From a virus, in IMG/VR virus record IMGVR_UViG_3300032289_000029, positions 1-31,128 of that record: DNA of 31,128 bases. The stretch is one strand, 5' to 3'. Below, in pieces: positions 22,793 through 30,608 of this stretch; position 1 is the first letter of the stretch; each line of letters starts with the position of its first letter. Both the position numbers and the translations under genes were made by a program. The notes beneath the pieces were generated by a model. That model saw only the letters and a program-made list of their open reading frames with translations, did not search any database and was not told where the DNA came from.

Positions 22793-22804
22793 GTCAGCCC
22801 CCTA

Positions 22805-23650
22805 TTAAGCAGTTTCACGGCAGGTAATTTTAACAATACCTTCCGCATCGATTGTTACAGCGCCAGCGCTGAATACTTCGTTGACTAACCAGCTAGTCTT
22901 CTCAGGGATATAGTTGATCTCGGAGCGCATACCGATACCTTCAGCGTAGCCGATTGCATCTTTGTGGAATGCGAAACAAGTACGATCCAAAGAAGCATCG
23001 ATAGCTAAACCACCTTCAGAGCGATCACCTAATACATGGAAAGTGAAACCCAAGTATGTGTTGATCTCGCCTTGTACAAGAGCCTTGATGCTATTGAAGT
23101 CAGAAGAGGTTACAGCTGTCTCAGACAACAAATTAGATAAACCGTTTGCATGGATGATAATGTTACGACCTTCAGCAGGTACGTTATTCTTATCGAGCAA
23201 GCGCTTTGCCTCACGCAGTTTAGCCAAGTTCATGTTGGAATCAGCAGCGCCAATATCATTAGATACTGTCAATGAAGTACCAGAAGAACCTAATGCGTCC
23301 AGAATTAACTGGTCTTGTCTGCGACCCATTGCAGAAGCTACAACTTGTACGAGTTCTTGACGCTCGTCAAAGTTTACTTTTTGCTGGGAGAAAATGTCTG
23401 AATACTCAGCTGCATTCCAGTCTTGCAGTGTGCAAGTTACTGAGCTGAAGCCTACGTTCATTGGGGTTACATCAGTTTGGGTAATGCGAGCAGTCGCAAC
23501 ACCTTTACCGACTTTTGGGAATTTTACGGTTGAGCCTTCGACACCTCTACGCTGACGCACAGCACCGACAAGCATTGCTTTCGCTTGATATGCTTGTTTA
23601 ACTTCTGCGTCAAACAGGGTAACGAAAGCGTTGGATAATGATACGCTCAT
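22805..23650 (-). CDS. Major capsid protein
   Basis: The 281-aa product follows scaffold and has the shape of short HK97-fold podoviral capsid proteins: a helical start (FVTLFDAEVKQAYQAKAML), a GSTVKFPKVGKG strand, then QDWNAAEYSDIFSQQKVNFDE, ASAMGRRQDQLILDALG, and a late A-domain-like run (DRTCFAFHKDAIGYAEG). The ATG has a strong SD (AAGGAG, 7 nt away). Unlike its neighbours it has a 229-bp upstream gap with a terminator, so it is probably transcribed from its own promoter. Confidence 0.82.
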   Translation of the reverse strand: MSVSLSNAFVTLFDAEVKQAYQAKAMLVGAVRQRRGVEGSTVKFPKVGKGVATARITQTDVTPMNVGFSSVTCTLQDWNAAEYSDIFSQQKVNFDERQELVQVVASAMGRRQDQLILDALGSSGTSLTVSNDIGAADSNMNLAKLREAKRLLDKNNVPAEGRNIIIHANGLSNLLSETAVTSSDFNSIKALVQGEINTYLGFTFHVLGDRSEGGLAIDASLDRTCFAFHKDAIGYAEGIGMRSEINYIPEKTSWLVNEVFSAGAVTIDAEGIVKITCRETA

Positions 23651-23830
23651 GTTATACTCCTTAATAGTTTGATAAGATAGTTTGTCGCTGCTGATATGCC
23701 TATTGCTAGGGTCTGCTGCTTGCTTTTTACGTTAGCCTAAACGTCTACGTCCGTAGCGGTAAGGGTCAGACGATATGAGCCTGATATGCCTTGATAGCGT
23801 TTTACACCATTTTTAGAAAAACGCAAAACG
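23651..23830 (-). promoter_or_regulatory. Noncoding control region upstream of capsid
   Basis: This gap holds no gene. On the minus strand AGGCATATCAG occurs twice in direct orientation (23781-23791 and 23691-23701, 90 bp apart); a further CATATC lies 11 bp after the first copy. A small palindrome CTACG-TC-CGTAG sits at 23745-23756. No convincing sigma70 -35/-10 pair was found near the capsid start. The layout suggests a promoter read by a phage- or phage-modified polymerase, but this is inference. Confidence 0.5.
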
Positions 23831-23856
23831 AAAAAAAGCCCAGCACTTGGCTGGGC
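23831..23856 (-). terminator. Rho-independent terminator after scaffold
   Basis: On the minus strand GCCCAGC and GCTGGGC (23850-23856 and 23838-23844) form a perfect 7-bp stem with a 5-nt loop, followed by seven T (plus-strand A run 23831-23837). It begins 23 nt after the scaffold stop and separates the packaging/portal/scaffold transcript from capsid. Confidence 0.9.
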
Positions 23857-23879
23857 AACTCCGTGAAGGAGGGGAGACT

Positions 23880-24653
23880 TTAACCGAATGTCTGAGCAAA
23901 CATCTTTTCCACCTTTTGGCGGTAAGCTACGTCAGTTTTATACTTCGGATCATTAACCATTTGGTACAGCTCTTCTTTACTTGGTGCGCCATCAATTGGC
24001 ATTGAGTTTGTAGGAATTTTAGTTCCTTCATAAGTCTCACGCAACTTAGCCAAAGCTTTAATGCCTTTAGCTGTCCCGCCCATAATCTTAAACTCCTCGA
24101 AATCGTCAGCGCCCCATATGCCTTTATTGACCAATCCTCTACCCCAATCGGTCATAGACTTGATCATAGCATTTGCATTTGGGCCAAGTGCCTTGAGTTC
24201 AGCATCACGATTAAATTCCACTTGCTGCTGTTGAGCGCCACCCATCTCAACTACCTGCCCTACCAGCTTATCCAAAGCCAGCTGGCTGATACCGAATTCC
24301 TGCGCCCAGCCCATCACCGTATTTCTTACAGGATCATCCTCTGGTATTGAACCGAATGCGCTGGTATCGTATTTACCATCAGCTGGTGGTTTGTGTTTGC
24401 CTTGGCTGATCTGCTTGCGGAGATCGCCCCAGCTTTTTGCTATTGCCTCCAAGTCTGGCTCAGACTCGTCTTTTTTCCAGAAGTTTTCAGGCCACCAGTC
24501 TGGACGTTCTAGAGGACTGTCATCCTCTTCTGGTGTAGCTGCTCGATGTTCTACTGCTGTGGCTACTGGATTAGCTTGGCTTTGAGTATCTTCAGTTGCG
24601 GTTGCACCATCCAATAAGCCAGCATCACTGCTGGGTTGGTTGTTGTCTTCCAT
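23880..24653 (-). CDS. Scaffolding protein
   Basis: The 257-aa acidic, helical product lies directly before capsid, with a disordered Asn/Gln/Thr-rich N-terminus (about 1-45), RPDWWPENFWKKDE (about 50-63, a motif common in podoviral scaffolds), a GAQQQQVEFNRDAELKALG helix and a basic C-terminus (YRQKVEKMFAQTFG) expected to contact the capsid protein. SD AAAGGA precedes the ATG at 24653. The start lies 29 nt inside the preceding gene. Confidence 0.8.
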   Translation of the reverse strand: MEDNNQPSSDAGLLDGATATEDTQSQANPVATAVEHRAATPEEDDSPLERPDWWPENFWKKDESEPDLEAIAKSWGDLRKQISQGKHKPPADGKYDTSAFGSIPEDDPVRNTVMGWAQEFGISQLALDKLVGQVVEMGGAQQQQVEFNRDAELKALGPNANAMIKSMTDWGRGLVNKGIWGADDFEEFKIMGGTAKGIKALAKLRETYEGTKIPTNSMPIDGAPSKEELYQMVNDPKYKTDVAYRQKVEKMFAQTFG

Positions 24654-24921
24654 TGTTTTCCTTTGGTTTTAGAGAGCGTTTTATTCTCGCCTCTATATCA
24701 CGCACCACACTATTTTGTCCTTCCCGATAATACGCATAGGAAGAGTCGCAGTCTGGTGTGGCTACAGGCTGCTCCAACAAGGTAGAACGTAGCCACCTCA
24801 TTAATTTTTGTCCGTCCTCGGTAGTCATCACCTTGGCACATAACATATCCAGATCATCCGACATTTGTGTCGCAACACGAATGTCAGTAGGTAGTTCATC
24901 AAAATCATCCCATCCAGCCAT
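24625..24921 (-). CDS. Bbp19-like small phage protein
   Basis: The 98-aa product carries VMTTEDGQKLMRWLRSTLLE (about 31-50), then SYAYYREGQNSVVRDIEARI (about 61-80). This TxxGxxxLxxL...REGQxxVxxxI order matches the small Bbp19-type proteins encoded near portal and scaffold in many podoviruses, role unknown. Its start overlaps the portal stop by one base and its end overlaps scaffold by 29 nt. Confidence 0.68.
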   Translation of the reverse strand: MAGWDDFDELPTDIRVATQMSDDLDMLCAKVMTTEDGQKLMRWLRSTLLEQPVATPDCDSSYAYYREGQNSVVRDIEARIKRSLKPKENNGRQQPTQQ

Positions 24922-26510
24922 TAAGCCATACCTCCCTGTACAGCTTTACCTACTGCTTGAGCAGCAGCCTCTGGATTAGCAGCTGCAAACTGCTGTGCCA
25001 TTTGTGCTGCCTTCTGCATCTCCATTGCTCGTTCTTCTGGTGAGTAGCGCAAGCTTGCAGGTACACCAAGCTTCTCAGCAATCATGTCCATTGCTTCACC
25101 TTTCTTCAAACCAAATTGTGCCTCTTGTCCAAAGCCAGAAATGATCTGTGCGTACTGCATAATATTCTGCACTTCTTCCATATTCTGCGACATAGCCAGT
25201 GGTGAAGTAGGCATCACACGAACTTCTAAACCATTAACTCGCAGTGGCATATCAATCAATCCACGATCATCCATTACCTGTAGAATTTTCTCTACTAACG
25301 GAATCATCGTCTCATTAATCAAACGACCAAAAGCAGAGCCAAGGTTTTGTGATAACTCTTTCATTCGCTCTACTACCTCAGTAGCAGATCGTGCGCTCAT
25401 GTTATCTGGTGGCAGTGACTCATCAAGCAATATGCGTTTGATGTTTTGTTGCAAGTCATTGATCACCAACTGCGACACATTAAAGTCACCAGATCTTGGT
25501 AATGCTTTTAATGATTCGCCCTGTGGGCCACCGTTACGAGCTACTGGAATAATCGCCCCAGCAACAATACGAATAGTCGCAGGATTAATAACACCATCAT
25601 CAGCCGCAGTGTAAACACCAGAGATTGCGAGAGCAGCATTTTTTAAAAGTAACTCTTTTGTTTTGTTTAAAGTTTTAATATCTGGCAGTGCTGTGATTAC
25701 CGGCCCCCGACCATAGATCTCACCAGCTACTTTCATGTAACGTGATACAACCCAAGGTGAAACCTTAATTGTGCGATTTACAATTTTAGTTTTAGATTCT
25801 TTATGAATGACACAGTAAGAATAGTCACCACGCTTTTGATCAAATATAGTTGCCTCAACTAACTCTACTTCTTCTGTAGGTTTTTCTTCTACTAGTCTAG
25901 CTAATTGACCAGTAATCTCTGCGTCAGACCATTGGCGCTGGATTGCTTCAGCTTTAATACGCATACGTCTGTACACGTTATCTACCGCACCATTCGCACC
26001 TTCTTCAATTGCTACTAGATACTGTGGCACTGGTACAAAGTTAATAGGATTAACATCATCACCTGATTGCACCATCATCACAGCAGTGCCGACTGATAGA
26101 TCAAGCAAGAACTCACCAATAGCTATATCAAAGTTTGATTGCTTGATTACAGAAAACATCTTGTCTAGGTAAACATCTAGAGCAAGTTGCGCCTCCATCT
26201 TGCGATCCACTGGAATATCTGTACCAGCTTCAAGCTTGCACCACTTGCGCTGCGGTGGGAATATGCCAGACTGCATACGGTTAGCAAAGCGCTGCACAGA
26301 GTTAATAGCGGTAGAGTCAAATACTCGCACCATCTTTTTCTGTCCACCTACTTTACCTTCCCAATATCCGTCATATAAATTTCTTTGTGGAAGAGCAAAC
26401 TCGTATGCGTCTTCGTACAATGCACGAAAGTCATCTTTGCGTCTTAGTGCTATTTCGTGTCGTTTAAGAATGTCTTCCGCAGATAATTTTGATGTGTATT
26501 TAGTAGCCAT
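24921..26510 (-). CDS. Portal protein (podoviral head-tail connector family)
   Basis: The ATG at 26510 has AAGGAT upstream and begins MATKYTSKLSAEDILKRHE; the frame extends further to 26564 but that part lies inside the preceding gene. The 529-aa product shows family landmarks: DAYEFALPQRN, VRVFDSTAINSVQRFANRMQ, MQSGIFPPQRKWCKL in the first 115 residues, YGRGPVITALPDIKTLNKTK (about 270-290), and a Gln/Ala/Met-rich C-terminus (EMQKAAQMAQQFAAANPEA). It forms the dodecameric ring through which terminase pumps DNA. Confidence 0.9.
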   Translation of the reverse strand: MATKYTSKLSAEDILKRHEIALRRKDDFRALYEDAYEFALPQRNLYDGYWEGKVGGQKKMVRVFDSTAINSVQRFANRMQSGIFPPQRKWCKLEAGTDIPVDRKMEAQLALDVYLDKMFSVIKQSNFDIAIGEFLLDLSVGTAVMMVQSGDDVNPINFVPVPQYLVAIEEGANGAVDNVYRRMRIKAEAIQRQWSDAEITGQLARLVEEKPTEEVELVEATIFDQKRGDYSYCVIHKESKTKIVNRTIKVSPWVVSRYMKVAGEIYGRGPVITALPDIKTLNKTKELLLKNAALAISGVYTAADDGVINPATIRIVAGAIIPVARNGGPQGESLKALPRSGDFNVSQLVINDLQQNIKRILLDESLPPDNMSARSATEVVERMKELSQNLGSAFGRLINETMIPLVEKILQVMDDRGLIDMPLRVNGLEVRVMPTSPLAMSQNMEEVQNIMQYAQIISGFGQEAQFGLKKGEAMDMIAEKLGVPASLRYSPEERAMEMQKAAQMAQQFAAANPEAAAQAVGKAVQGGMA

Positions 26511-26511
26511 A

Positions 26512-26781
26512 TCAATCCTTTTTATGCTTATTCGCAAAGTTGCGAGCTGCCTCTTTGCTTCCAAATCCCCACGCTTTTAATGCTAGTTTTAATCTTGTAG
26601 GCTTACCATTCTCATCCACAAGTGGGCCAGCCATACCACCAAATCTAGCAGCAAAAGATACTCTTCTAGGGTTAGTGCCTTCTTTAACTGGAGCCTTTAA
26701 ATTACTTCCTTCTGTACGTTTAAAATATTTACGTCCAGCTTCAGTTAATCCACCTTTTGGATTTTTATGTTCTTTCTTCAT
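26512..26781 (-). CDS. DUF6321-like small basic protein
   Basis: I place the start at the ATG at 26781, which overlaps the preceding stop (ATGA); an upstream TTG at 26790 is less likely. The 89-aa product has the run KNPKGGLTEAGRKYFKRTEG, then PRRVSFAARFGGMAGPL, which I recognise as a conserved small phage/bacterial domain of unknown function. It is basic and Gly/Lys-rich, as expected for DNA or RNA contact. It lies right before portal. Virion or packaging role is inferred from position only. Confidence 0.7.
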   Translation of the reverse strand: MKKEHKNPKGGLTEAGRKYFKRTEGSNLKAPVKEGTNPRRVSFAARFGGMAGPLVDENGKPTRLKLALKAWGFGSKEAARNFANKHKKD

Positions 26782-27374
26782 TCGTACCAATCTACCCGTA
26801 ACTCAGCCATTTGAGAGCTACCGTTTACGTTTGTCAATCTAAATAGATAAGTTGTCAGTGGTTTTAAAATAAATTCAAAACTTGTACCACGACCACCAGC
26901 GCCACTTCTATTTCCCTGTCCTTCTGCGCTTGTAATCAGTTCAGAATAAAACTCAGTGCCTACTGCGGTTACCGTAGGATTTAATACTGCAACACCTTGA
27001 CTAGCTGTGTTAATTACCCTATTGCGTCTATGTAAAGACATTGATGTACCACCACTTGTAGTGGGAGATTCATATACATAAACCTCAGTCTCTCCACCAC
27101 ATTGGTAATCAACAAATGCATGAGCCTCAACACCAGCCGGAAAAGCTATTGCAATATCAATACTTGCTCCTACTGCTAATCTAGCTGTGTCTTTATGAGT
27201 CTTATAAACGTAATAAGCTCTACCTTCATGCAGCCTTACATGATTAACGTCAGCAGTAATTAATGGATAATCAGATCCAGCAATAGCATAAGTGCCAGCA
27301 TTGTTTTTTTGAACAAGCGTAACAAATCTAGACTTGGTAGTTAGCGACTCAAGTTCTACTGGAGTAATAGCCAT
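26778..27374 (-). CDS. Beta-rich hypothetical structural-type protein
   Basis: The 198-aa product is beta-rich (YYVYKTHKDTARLAVGASID, TEVYVYESPTTSGGTSMSL, TYLFRLTNVNGSSQMAELRV). It has no membrane span or catalytic motif. Such proteins near portal in podoviruses can be decoration or head-fibre-like components. It shares a TAATG junction with the upstream gene and ATGA with the downstream one. I do not recognise the family. Confidence 0.58.
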   Translation of the reverse strand: MAITPVELESLTTKSRFVTLVQKNNAGTYAIAGSDYPLITADVNHVRLHEGRAYYVYKTHKDTARLAVGASIDIAIAFPAGVEAHAFVDYQCGGETEVYVYESPTTSGGTSMSLHRRNRVINTASQGVAVLNPTVTAVGTEFYSELITSAEGQGNRSGAGGRGTSFEFILKPLTTYLFRLTNVNGSSQMAELRVDWYE

Positions 27375-27529
27375 TATTTCTTCTTAGGCTTCATTGCGGT
27401 TTTAGCTGCTTTCTTAAATGCAGCATCAGTAGGAGCGCCTTCGGATCCAGCTTTACGCATCTTTTCGCCAGATCCCTTTTCTATCCGCTCTCTCTTTTTA
27501 TGAATGTTGGCATAAAGTCCAGCTTTCAT
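27374..27529 (-). CDS. 51-aa basic small phage protein
   Basis: The ATG at 27529 overlaps the preceding stop (ATGA) and has AAAGG upstream. The 51-aa product (KAGLYANIHKKRERIEKGSG, then MRKAGSEGAPTDAAF) is Lys-rich and matches a recurrent tiny phage protein type. It ends in a Lys run (MKPKKK). Function unknown; nucleic-acid contact is likely from charge. Confidence 0.68.
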   Translation of the reverse strand: MKAGLYANIHKKRERIEKGSGEKMRKAGSEGAPTDAAFKKAAKTAMKPKKK

Positions 27530-27678
27530 TTGCTACCTTTCTGCTTAATACCAGCCTCTGACATAGCAATAGCAATAGCTTGATCCTTGGATGTGACCTT
27601 ATCGCCACTCGATGATTTCAATTTGCCAGATTTATACTCACGCATAACCTTGGCAACTTTCTTTTTCATCTTATCCAT
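27526..27678 (-). CDS. 50-aa DUF6496-like protein
   Basis: The ATG at 27678 is 2 nt after the upstream stop (TGATATG). The 50-aa product follows the pattern KVMREYKSGKLKS...KVTSKDQAIAIAMSEAG, typical of a small domain found in bacteria and phages. It is basic, with a C-terminal helix. Function unknown. It belongs to a run of three tiny genes between the GNAT gene and the 198-aa gene. Confidence 0.7.
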   Translation of the reverse strand: MDKMKKKVAKVMREYKSGKLKSSSGDKVTSKDQAIAIAMSEAGIKQKGSK

Positions 27679-27679
27679 A

Positions 27680-27907
27680 TCAGCCGCCTAGCGTATCTTT
27701 CAAACCTTCTTCGCCATCCATACGAGCGGTAGACAATAACGCACGAGCGCCACCACGCTGACGAGCTTTCATACCAGACTGCTGCTTCTCCAGCATATCT
27801 CGCTTTTCTGCTTCAGTCTGCGCTCTCATTCGTGCTGTTTCTTTTTGTTGCTCTGCCATTGCAGCTGCTGCACCACCGTCACCACCACCACCGAACATTC
27901 CACCCAT
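27680..27907 (-). CDS. 75-aa Gly/Gln-rich small protein
   Basis: The 75-aa product has a Gly-rich start (MGGMFGGGGDGGAAAAM) and a charged helix (EQQKETARMRAQTEAEKRDML), then ARQRGGARALLSTAR. It starts 2 nt after the GNAT stop. Similar small proteins sit near terminase and portal in other phages; a head-completion or packaging accessory role is only a guess. Confidence 0.62.
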   Translation of the reverse strand: MGGMFGGGGDGGAAAAMAEQQKETARMRAQTEAEKRDMLEKQQSGMKARQRGGARALLSTARMDGEEGLKDTLGG

Positions 27908-27909
27908 GA

Positions 27910-28392
27910 TTAAACCCTCGCTAAAATGTAAGTATCTGCACCGTCAGGACTATATTTCTTCATTAGTCCTTCGATCTCAAAACCAAGGTACTCTGCCCAG
28001 CGTAATGCCCTCGGCTCATCGGATCTTACCGTAAGTTGTAGCCTATGCAATGAGAGCGATTGCGCCACGATATCGCTAAATGATTTAGCGACTATGGTTA
28101 ACTGCTTTGGATAACGTCTAGCGTCATCAGATATGATTGACCACATCTCAGCCACACCAGTCCACAGTATGATGCAGCCAAACATTGCTACAGGTTTGCC
28201 ATAAACTAGTGCAGTAACTGCGAGTCCGAGCCTAGCTTGCATTTCTAGCATGGTATCCATAGAGACAGCTTTCGCAAATGGCAGCTGATCCTCTGTAATT
28301 CTCATGTGATGTAGGTGGCTGGGAACCATTGGTATGTAACACACACCAGCCTTATGAGGTAATCGCTCGTTTAACTCGATTATGTTGATCAT
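27910..28392 (-). CDS. GNAT-like acetyltransferase (T7 gp13-type position)
   Basis: The 160-aa product has features of the GNAT fold: VTALVYGKPVAMFGCIILW (strands 2-4), AEMWSIISDDARRYPKQL, and a C-terminal RWAEYLGFEIEGLMKKYSPDG where acetyl-CoA-fold proteins often carry the AEYLGF sequence. The usual P-loop R/Q-x-x-G-x-G/A is not clear, so catalytic activity is uncertain. In podoviruses such proteins are internal virion or assembly factors. Its ATG overlaps the terminase stop. Confidence 0.65.
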   Translation of the reverse strand: MINIIELNERLPHKAGVCYIPMVPSHLHHMRITEDQLPFAKAVSMDTMLEMQARLGLAVTALVYGKPVAMFGCIILWTGVAEMWSIISDDARRYPKQLTIVAKSFSDIVAQSLSLHRLQLTVRSDEPRALRWAEYLGFEIEGLMKKYSPDGADTYILARV

Positions 28393-29939
28393 TCAAACGG
28401 ATCAAAGTCTGAATTAGCAATAGTCTGTACCACTATCGTATTTTGTAAGTGCTGTGGCTTGGTTAATCGCTTATGTTCACCACCACCCAGCAGTAAGTAG
28501 CCAAATGCATCACCCACATGGCTATGCTCATTTTTGTTTGGCGCATCTCGGAACCTCTCATGACCTGCACCAACAGCAATACGCTTAAAGTGGTAGCCAC
28601 CAGCCAGCGCTTTACGCAATAACTTGCACCGAGTGTTGACCATCAGCCCAGCTTTACCTTGAATCAGCCGCTGCATCGGCATAGCAGCTGCTTCTCTACG
28701 CACTTTAAAGTCATTTGATGGGGCTGGCTGCGCTCGTAAACCCAAGGTACGCAGGTAGTCAAAGCTTGTTACCTCATAAATCGCATCTCGTGCCATACCA
28801 GCTGGGTCACCCCACAGCAATACTTGATAGTTTGGGTACTTTGCGTTTAACTCTGCCAGCAGTTGCTGACCAAAACGCTCCAAACCCATGTCTTCAGTGA
28901 CGATTTCATCAAGAATATTCCATCTACCATTGGCTAATCGCTGACCAATGACAGCAGCTGGTGTCAAACCAAAATCCAAACCTACTTGTATGGCCTGAGT
29001 TGGATCTACATCGACCTCACCAGACATCATTGAGTCATCATATTCCTGCCAGACTGGTCTACCTTCCTGCACATAGGTGTATTGACCACCAGCGTAGCAG
29101 CGGATCCAGTCTAAATTTTTACCTAGTAGCATTTGCTGGTAGTAGCCAGCAGGTAAGTTCTTAATGTTTTCTGCTTTAGGATTTAACTTCCACCACTTTC
29201 CAGCAGAGAATATATGATCATTAGCTTCTGGATTGTCTGGTAGCTTAGATGGGTCAGCCTCGATTACTCCACCTTCCTGCTTAAAGAATTTCCAAGCATA
29301 CTTGCCAGTCATTTTTTCTTTTTCAGCTAGTTTATGAAACCAGTGATCATCATCCATCGGATTTGTGTCCATCCATATACCGTGCCAACTAGCGCCACCG
29401 TCACGCTTAGTAGGATACCTGCCAACCCGATGAGTGAGGCCGTCAACCACAGCTTTAGGTAGCTCTCTTGCTTCATTAACCCACGCTCCTGTAAGTTCTA
29501 AGGACAGTAGTTTTCTTACGTCCTTTGGTTGATCAAGTGCCAAAAATATGACTTCGCAATCCACACCAGCTGCACCGTCTCTAGCTGGCAGCCTGATGTG
29601 ATGTGTAATCGGTGGAGTCCAAAGCAGTGATCCAAATGTATTCTCAGGGAATAGATCTAACCACGTTTTAATCGTAGTGGTCTTTAGCATTGGGTACGAG
29701 TTACGGACAATCGCCCAGCGAGAGTAGCGGATATTGTCTATAGGGCTGGGTTTTTGCTGGATAGCTTTGATAAATATCTTGGCTGCACAGGCATAAGACT
29801 TACCGCTACCAACTGGCCCCATTAAGCCTTGGACGAAATTGTCACACTGCATAAACTCCCATACCTTTGGCGAGTCCGAAAAGTCTAAGTTGATACCAAT
29901 ATCTGGCACTGACTTTCCGCTAGTTTCCTTAGTCTTCAT
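28389..29939 (-). CDS. terL: Terminase large subunit
   Basis: The 516-aa packaging motor has a Walker A P-loop GPVGSGKS (41-48), Walker B LTGAWVNEA (about 149-157, catalytic E156), and a C-terminal RNase-H-like nuclease with D322 in LDFGLTP, D378 in WGDPAG and D477 in HVGDAFGY. The ATPase moves DNA into the prohead through the portal and the nuclease cuts concatemers. It starts 11 nt inside the small terminase gene and overlaps GNAT by 4 nt. Length is normal for the family and no key residue is missing. Confidence 0.95.
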   Translation of the reverse strand: MKTKETSGKSVPDIGINLDFSDSPKVWEFMQCDNFVQGLMGPVGSGKSYACAAKIFIKAIQQKPSPIDNIRYSRWAIVRNSYPMLKTTTIKTWLDLFPENTFGSLLWTPPITHHIRLPARDGAAGVDCEVIFLALDQPKDVRKLLSLELTGAWVNEARELPKAVVDGLTHRVGRYPTKRDGGASWHGIWMDTNPMDDDHWFHKLAEKEKMTGKYAWKFFKQEGGVIEADPSKLPDNPEANDHIFSAGKWWKLNPKAENIKNLPAGYYQQMLLGKNLDWIRCYAGGQYTYVQEGRPVWQEYDDSMMSGEVDVDPTQAIQVGLDFGLTPAAVIGQRLANGRWNILDEIVTEDMGLERFGQQLLAELNAKYPNYQVLLWGDPAGMARDAIYEVTSFDYLRTLGLRAQPAPSNDFKVRREAAAMPMQRLIQGKAGLMVNTRCKLLRKALAGGYHFKRIAVGAGHERFRDAPNKNEHSHVGDAFGYLLLGGGEHKRLTKPQHLQNTIVVQTIANSDFDPFE

Positions 29940-30372
29940 CGTTTACATCAATCACTGTAGGCGCTTTGATATTAATACCAATAACGCTAGGTTTATCGCC
30001 ATTATCGCCACCGTCCAAGAGTCCAGAGGCTTTAGCCAGCAGTCGCAATACCTGCACCTTATCGTGCAACTCGATCTCAATATAGGAATTACCTTCCCGA
30101 TCTGTGCGACTAGTTAGCTTTTTGATGGCATGGAGAGCGTGTTCTGGTATGTCTTTACTGGCTTTGACCATGACGTTACCAGAGGAGTCCCATTCCATAA
30201 TATCCGATAACTTGGTATTAGCCATTGATAGTAGTGCATATGCGACAGCCTCCCGATTAGCTTCCAGAGTGCCGGATCTCTCCAGTCTTTTCTGGATGAG
30301 ACGCACACCACCATAGTTCTTCAATGGTGGAATCTGGTTTGGAAACTTCTCTTTTTCTTTTTTAGTAGCCAT
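29929..30372 (-). CDS. terS: Terminase small subunit
   Basis: The 147-aa helical product lies directly before the large subunit. It has a basic start (MATKKEKEKFP), ANREAVAYALLSMANTKLSD, then SKDIPEHALHAIKKLTSR and the segment EIELHDKVQVLRLLAKASGL, a motif shared by many podoviral small subunits. It should recognise the packaging start site. The first gene after the tRNA-Tyr, 10 nt from it. Confidence 0.8.
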   Translation of the reverse strand: MATKKEKEKFPNQIPPLKNYGGVRLIQKRLERSGTLEANREAVAYALLSMANTKLSDIMEWDSSGNVMVKASKDIPEHALHAIKKLTSRTDREGNSYIEIELHDKVQVLRLLAKASGLLDGGDNGDKPSVIGINIKAPTVIDVNDED

Positions 30373-30382
30373 AATTTTTATC

Positions 30383-30469
30383 TGGTGGAGAGAGTGGGAG
30401 TCGAACCCACACGGAACTAGCCGACTTCGGAGTTACAGTCCGATGCACTTCCTATTATGCGTCCTCTCC
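30383..30469 (-). tRNA. tRNA-Tyr (anticodon GTA)
   Basis: The 87-nt minus-strand gene folds as a class II tRNA: acceptor GGAGAGG with TCTCTCC, 5-bp anticodon stem TCGGA/TCCGA around loop CTGTAAC (anticodon GTA), long variable arm with CGG/CCG, T-arm GTGGG-TTCGACT-CCCAC, and encoded CCA. The D-arm (GCAT/GTGC, one G-U) has the GG of the D-loop. Position 8 reads A rather than the usual T, which is odd. It lies 10 bp before terS and could ease Tyr codon use in late genes. Confidence 0.85.
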
Positions 30470-30608
30470 ATTGTTGGTACTGGCAGTCGCAACCCTAGCC
30501 AGCGTAGGTTTAAGGAAAACTGTGCGACTCAGCCTTAAAAGGTAGGTACTCGCTGCACTATTCTGGATATGCCCTTTAGACAGCACCTATCTCTAGCATC
30601 CGCTTTCC
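30470..30608 (-). promoter_or_regulatory. Structured noncoding leader upstream of tRNA and terminase genes
   Basis: No gene is seen. GGC-AGTCGCA (30482-30491) pairs with TGCGACT-CA-GCC (30523-30534, CA bulge); inside it CCTA/TAGG (30494-30497/30505-30508) can pair. A second stem, TTTAAGG (30509-30515) with CCTTAAA (30533-30539), overlaps the first, so they are alternatives or a pseudoknot. Minus-strand GGGCATATCCAG at 30563-30574 matches the motif repeated upstream of capsid. A small hairpin AGATA/TGTCT lies at about 30579-30593. It could be a promoter plus leader, a packaging site or a small RNA. Confidence 0.45.

Noticed and set aside
22962-23360. Plus-strand open frame inside the capsid gene
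   Set aside because: Antisense shadow of a well-supported capsid gene; no SD or plausible promoter.
25084-25614. Plus-strand open frame of 176 codons inside the portal gene
   Set aside because: It is a shadow of the portal frame: composition is Ser/Cys/Ile-rich as expected from antisense reading, it has no SD, and the portal motifs on the other strand are unambiguous.
30470-30608. Second tRNA upstream of tRNA-Tyr
   Set aside because: No complete cloverleaf: a T-arm with TTCRA and a matching acceptor stem could not be found, although several stems exist.
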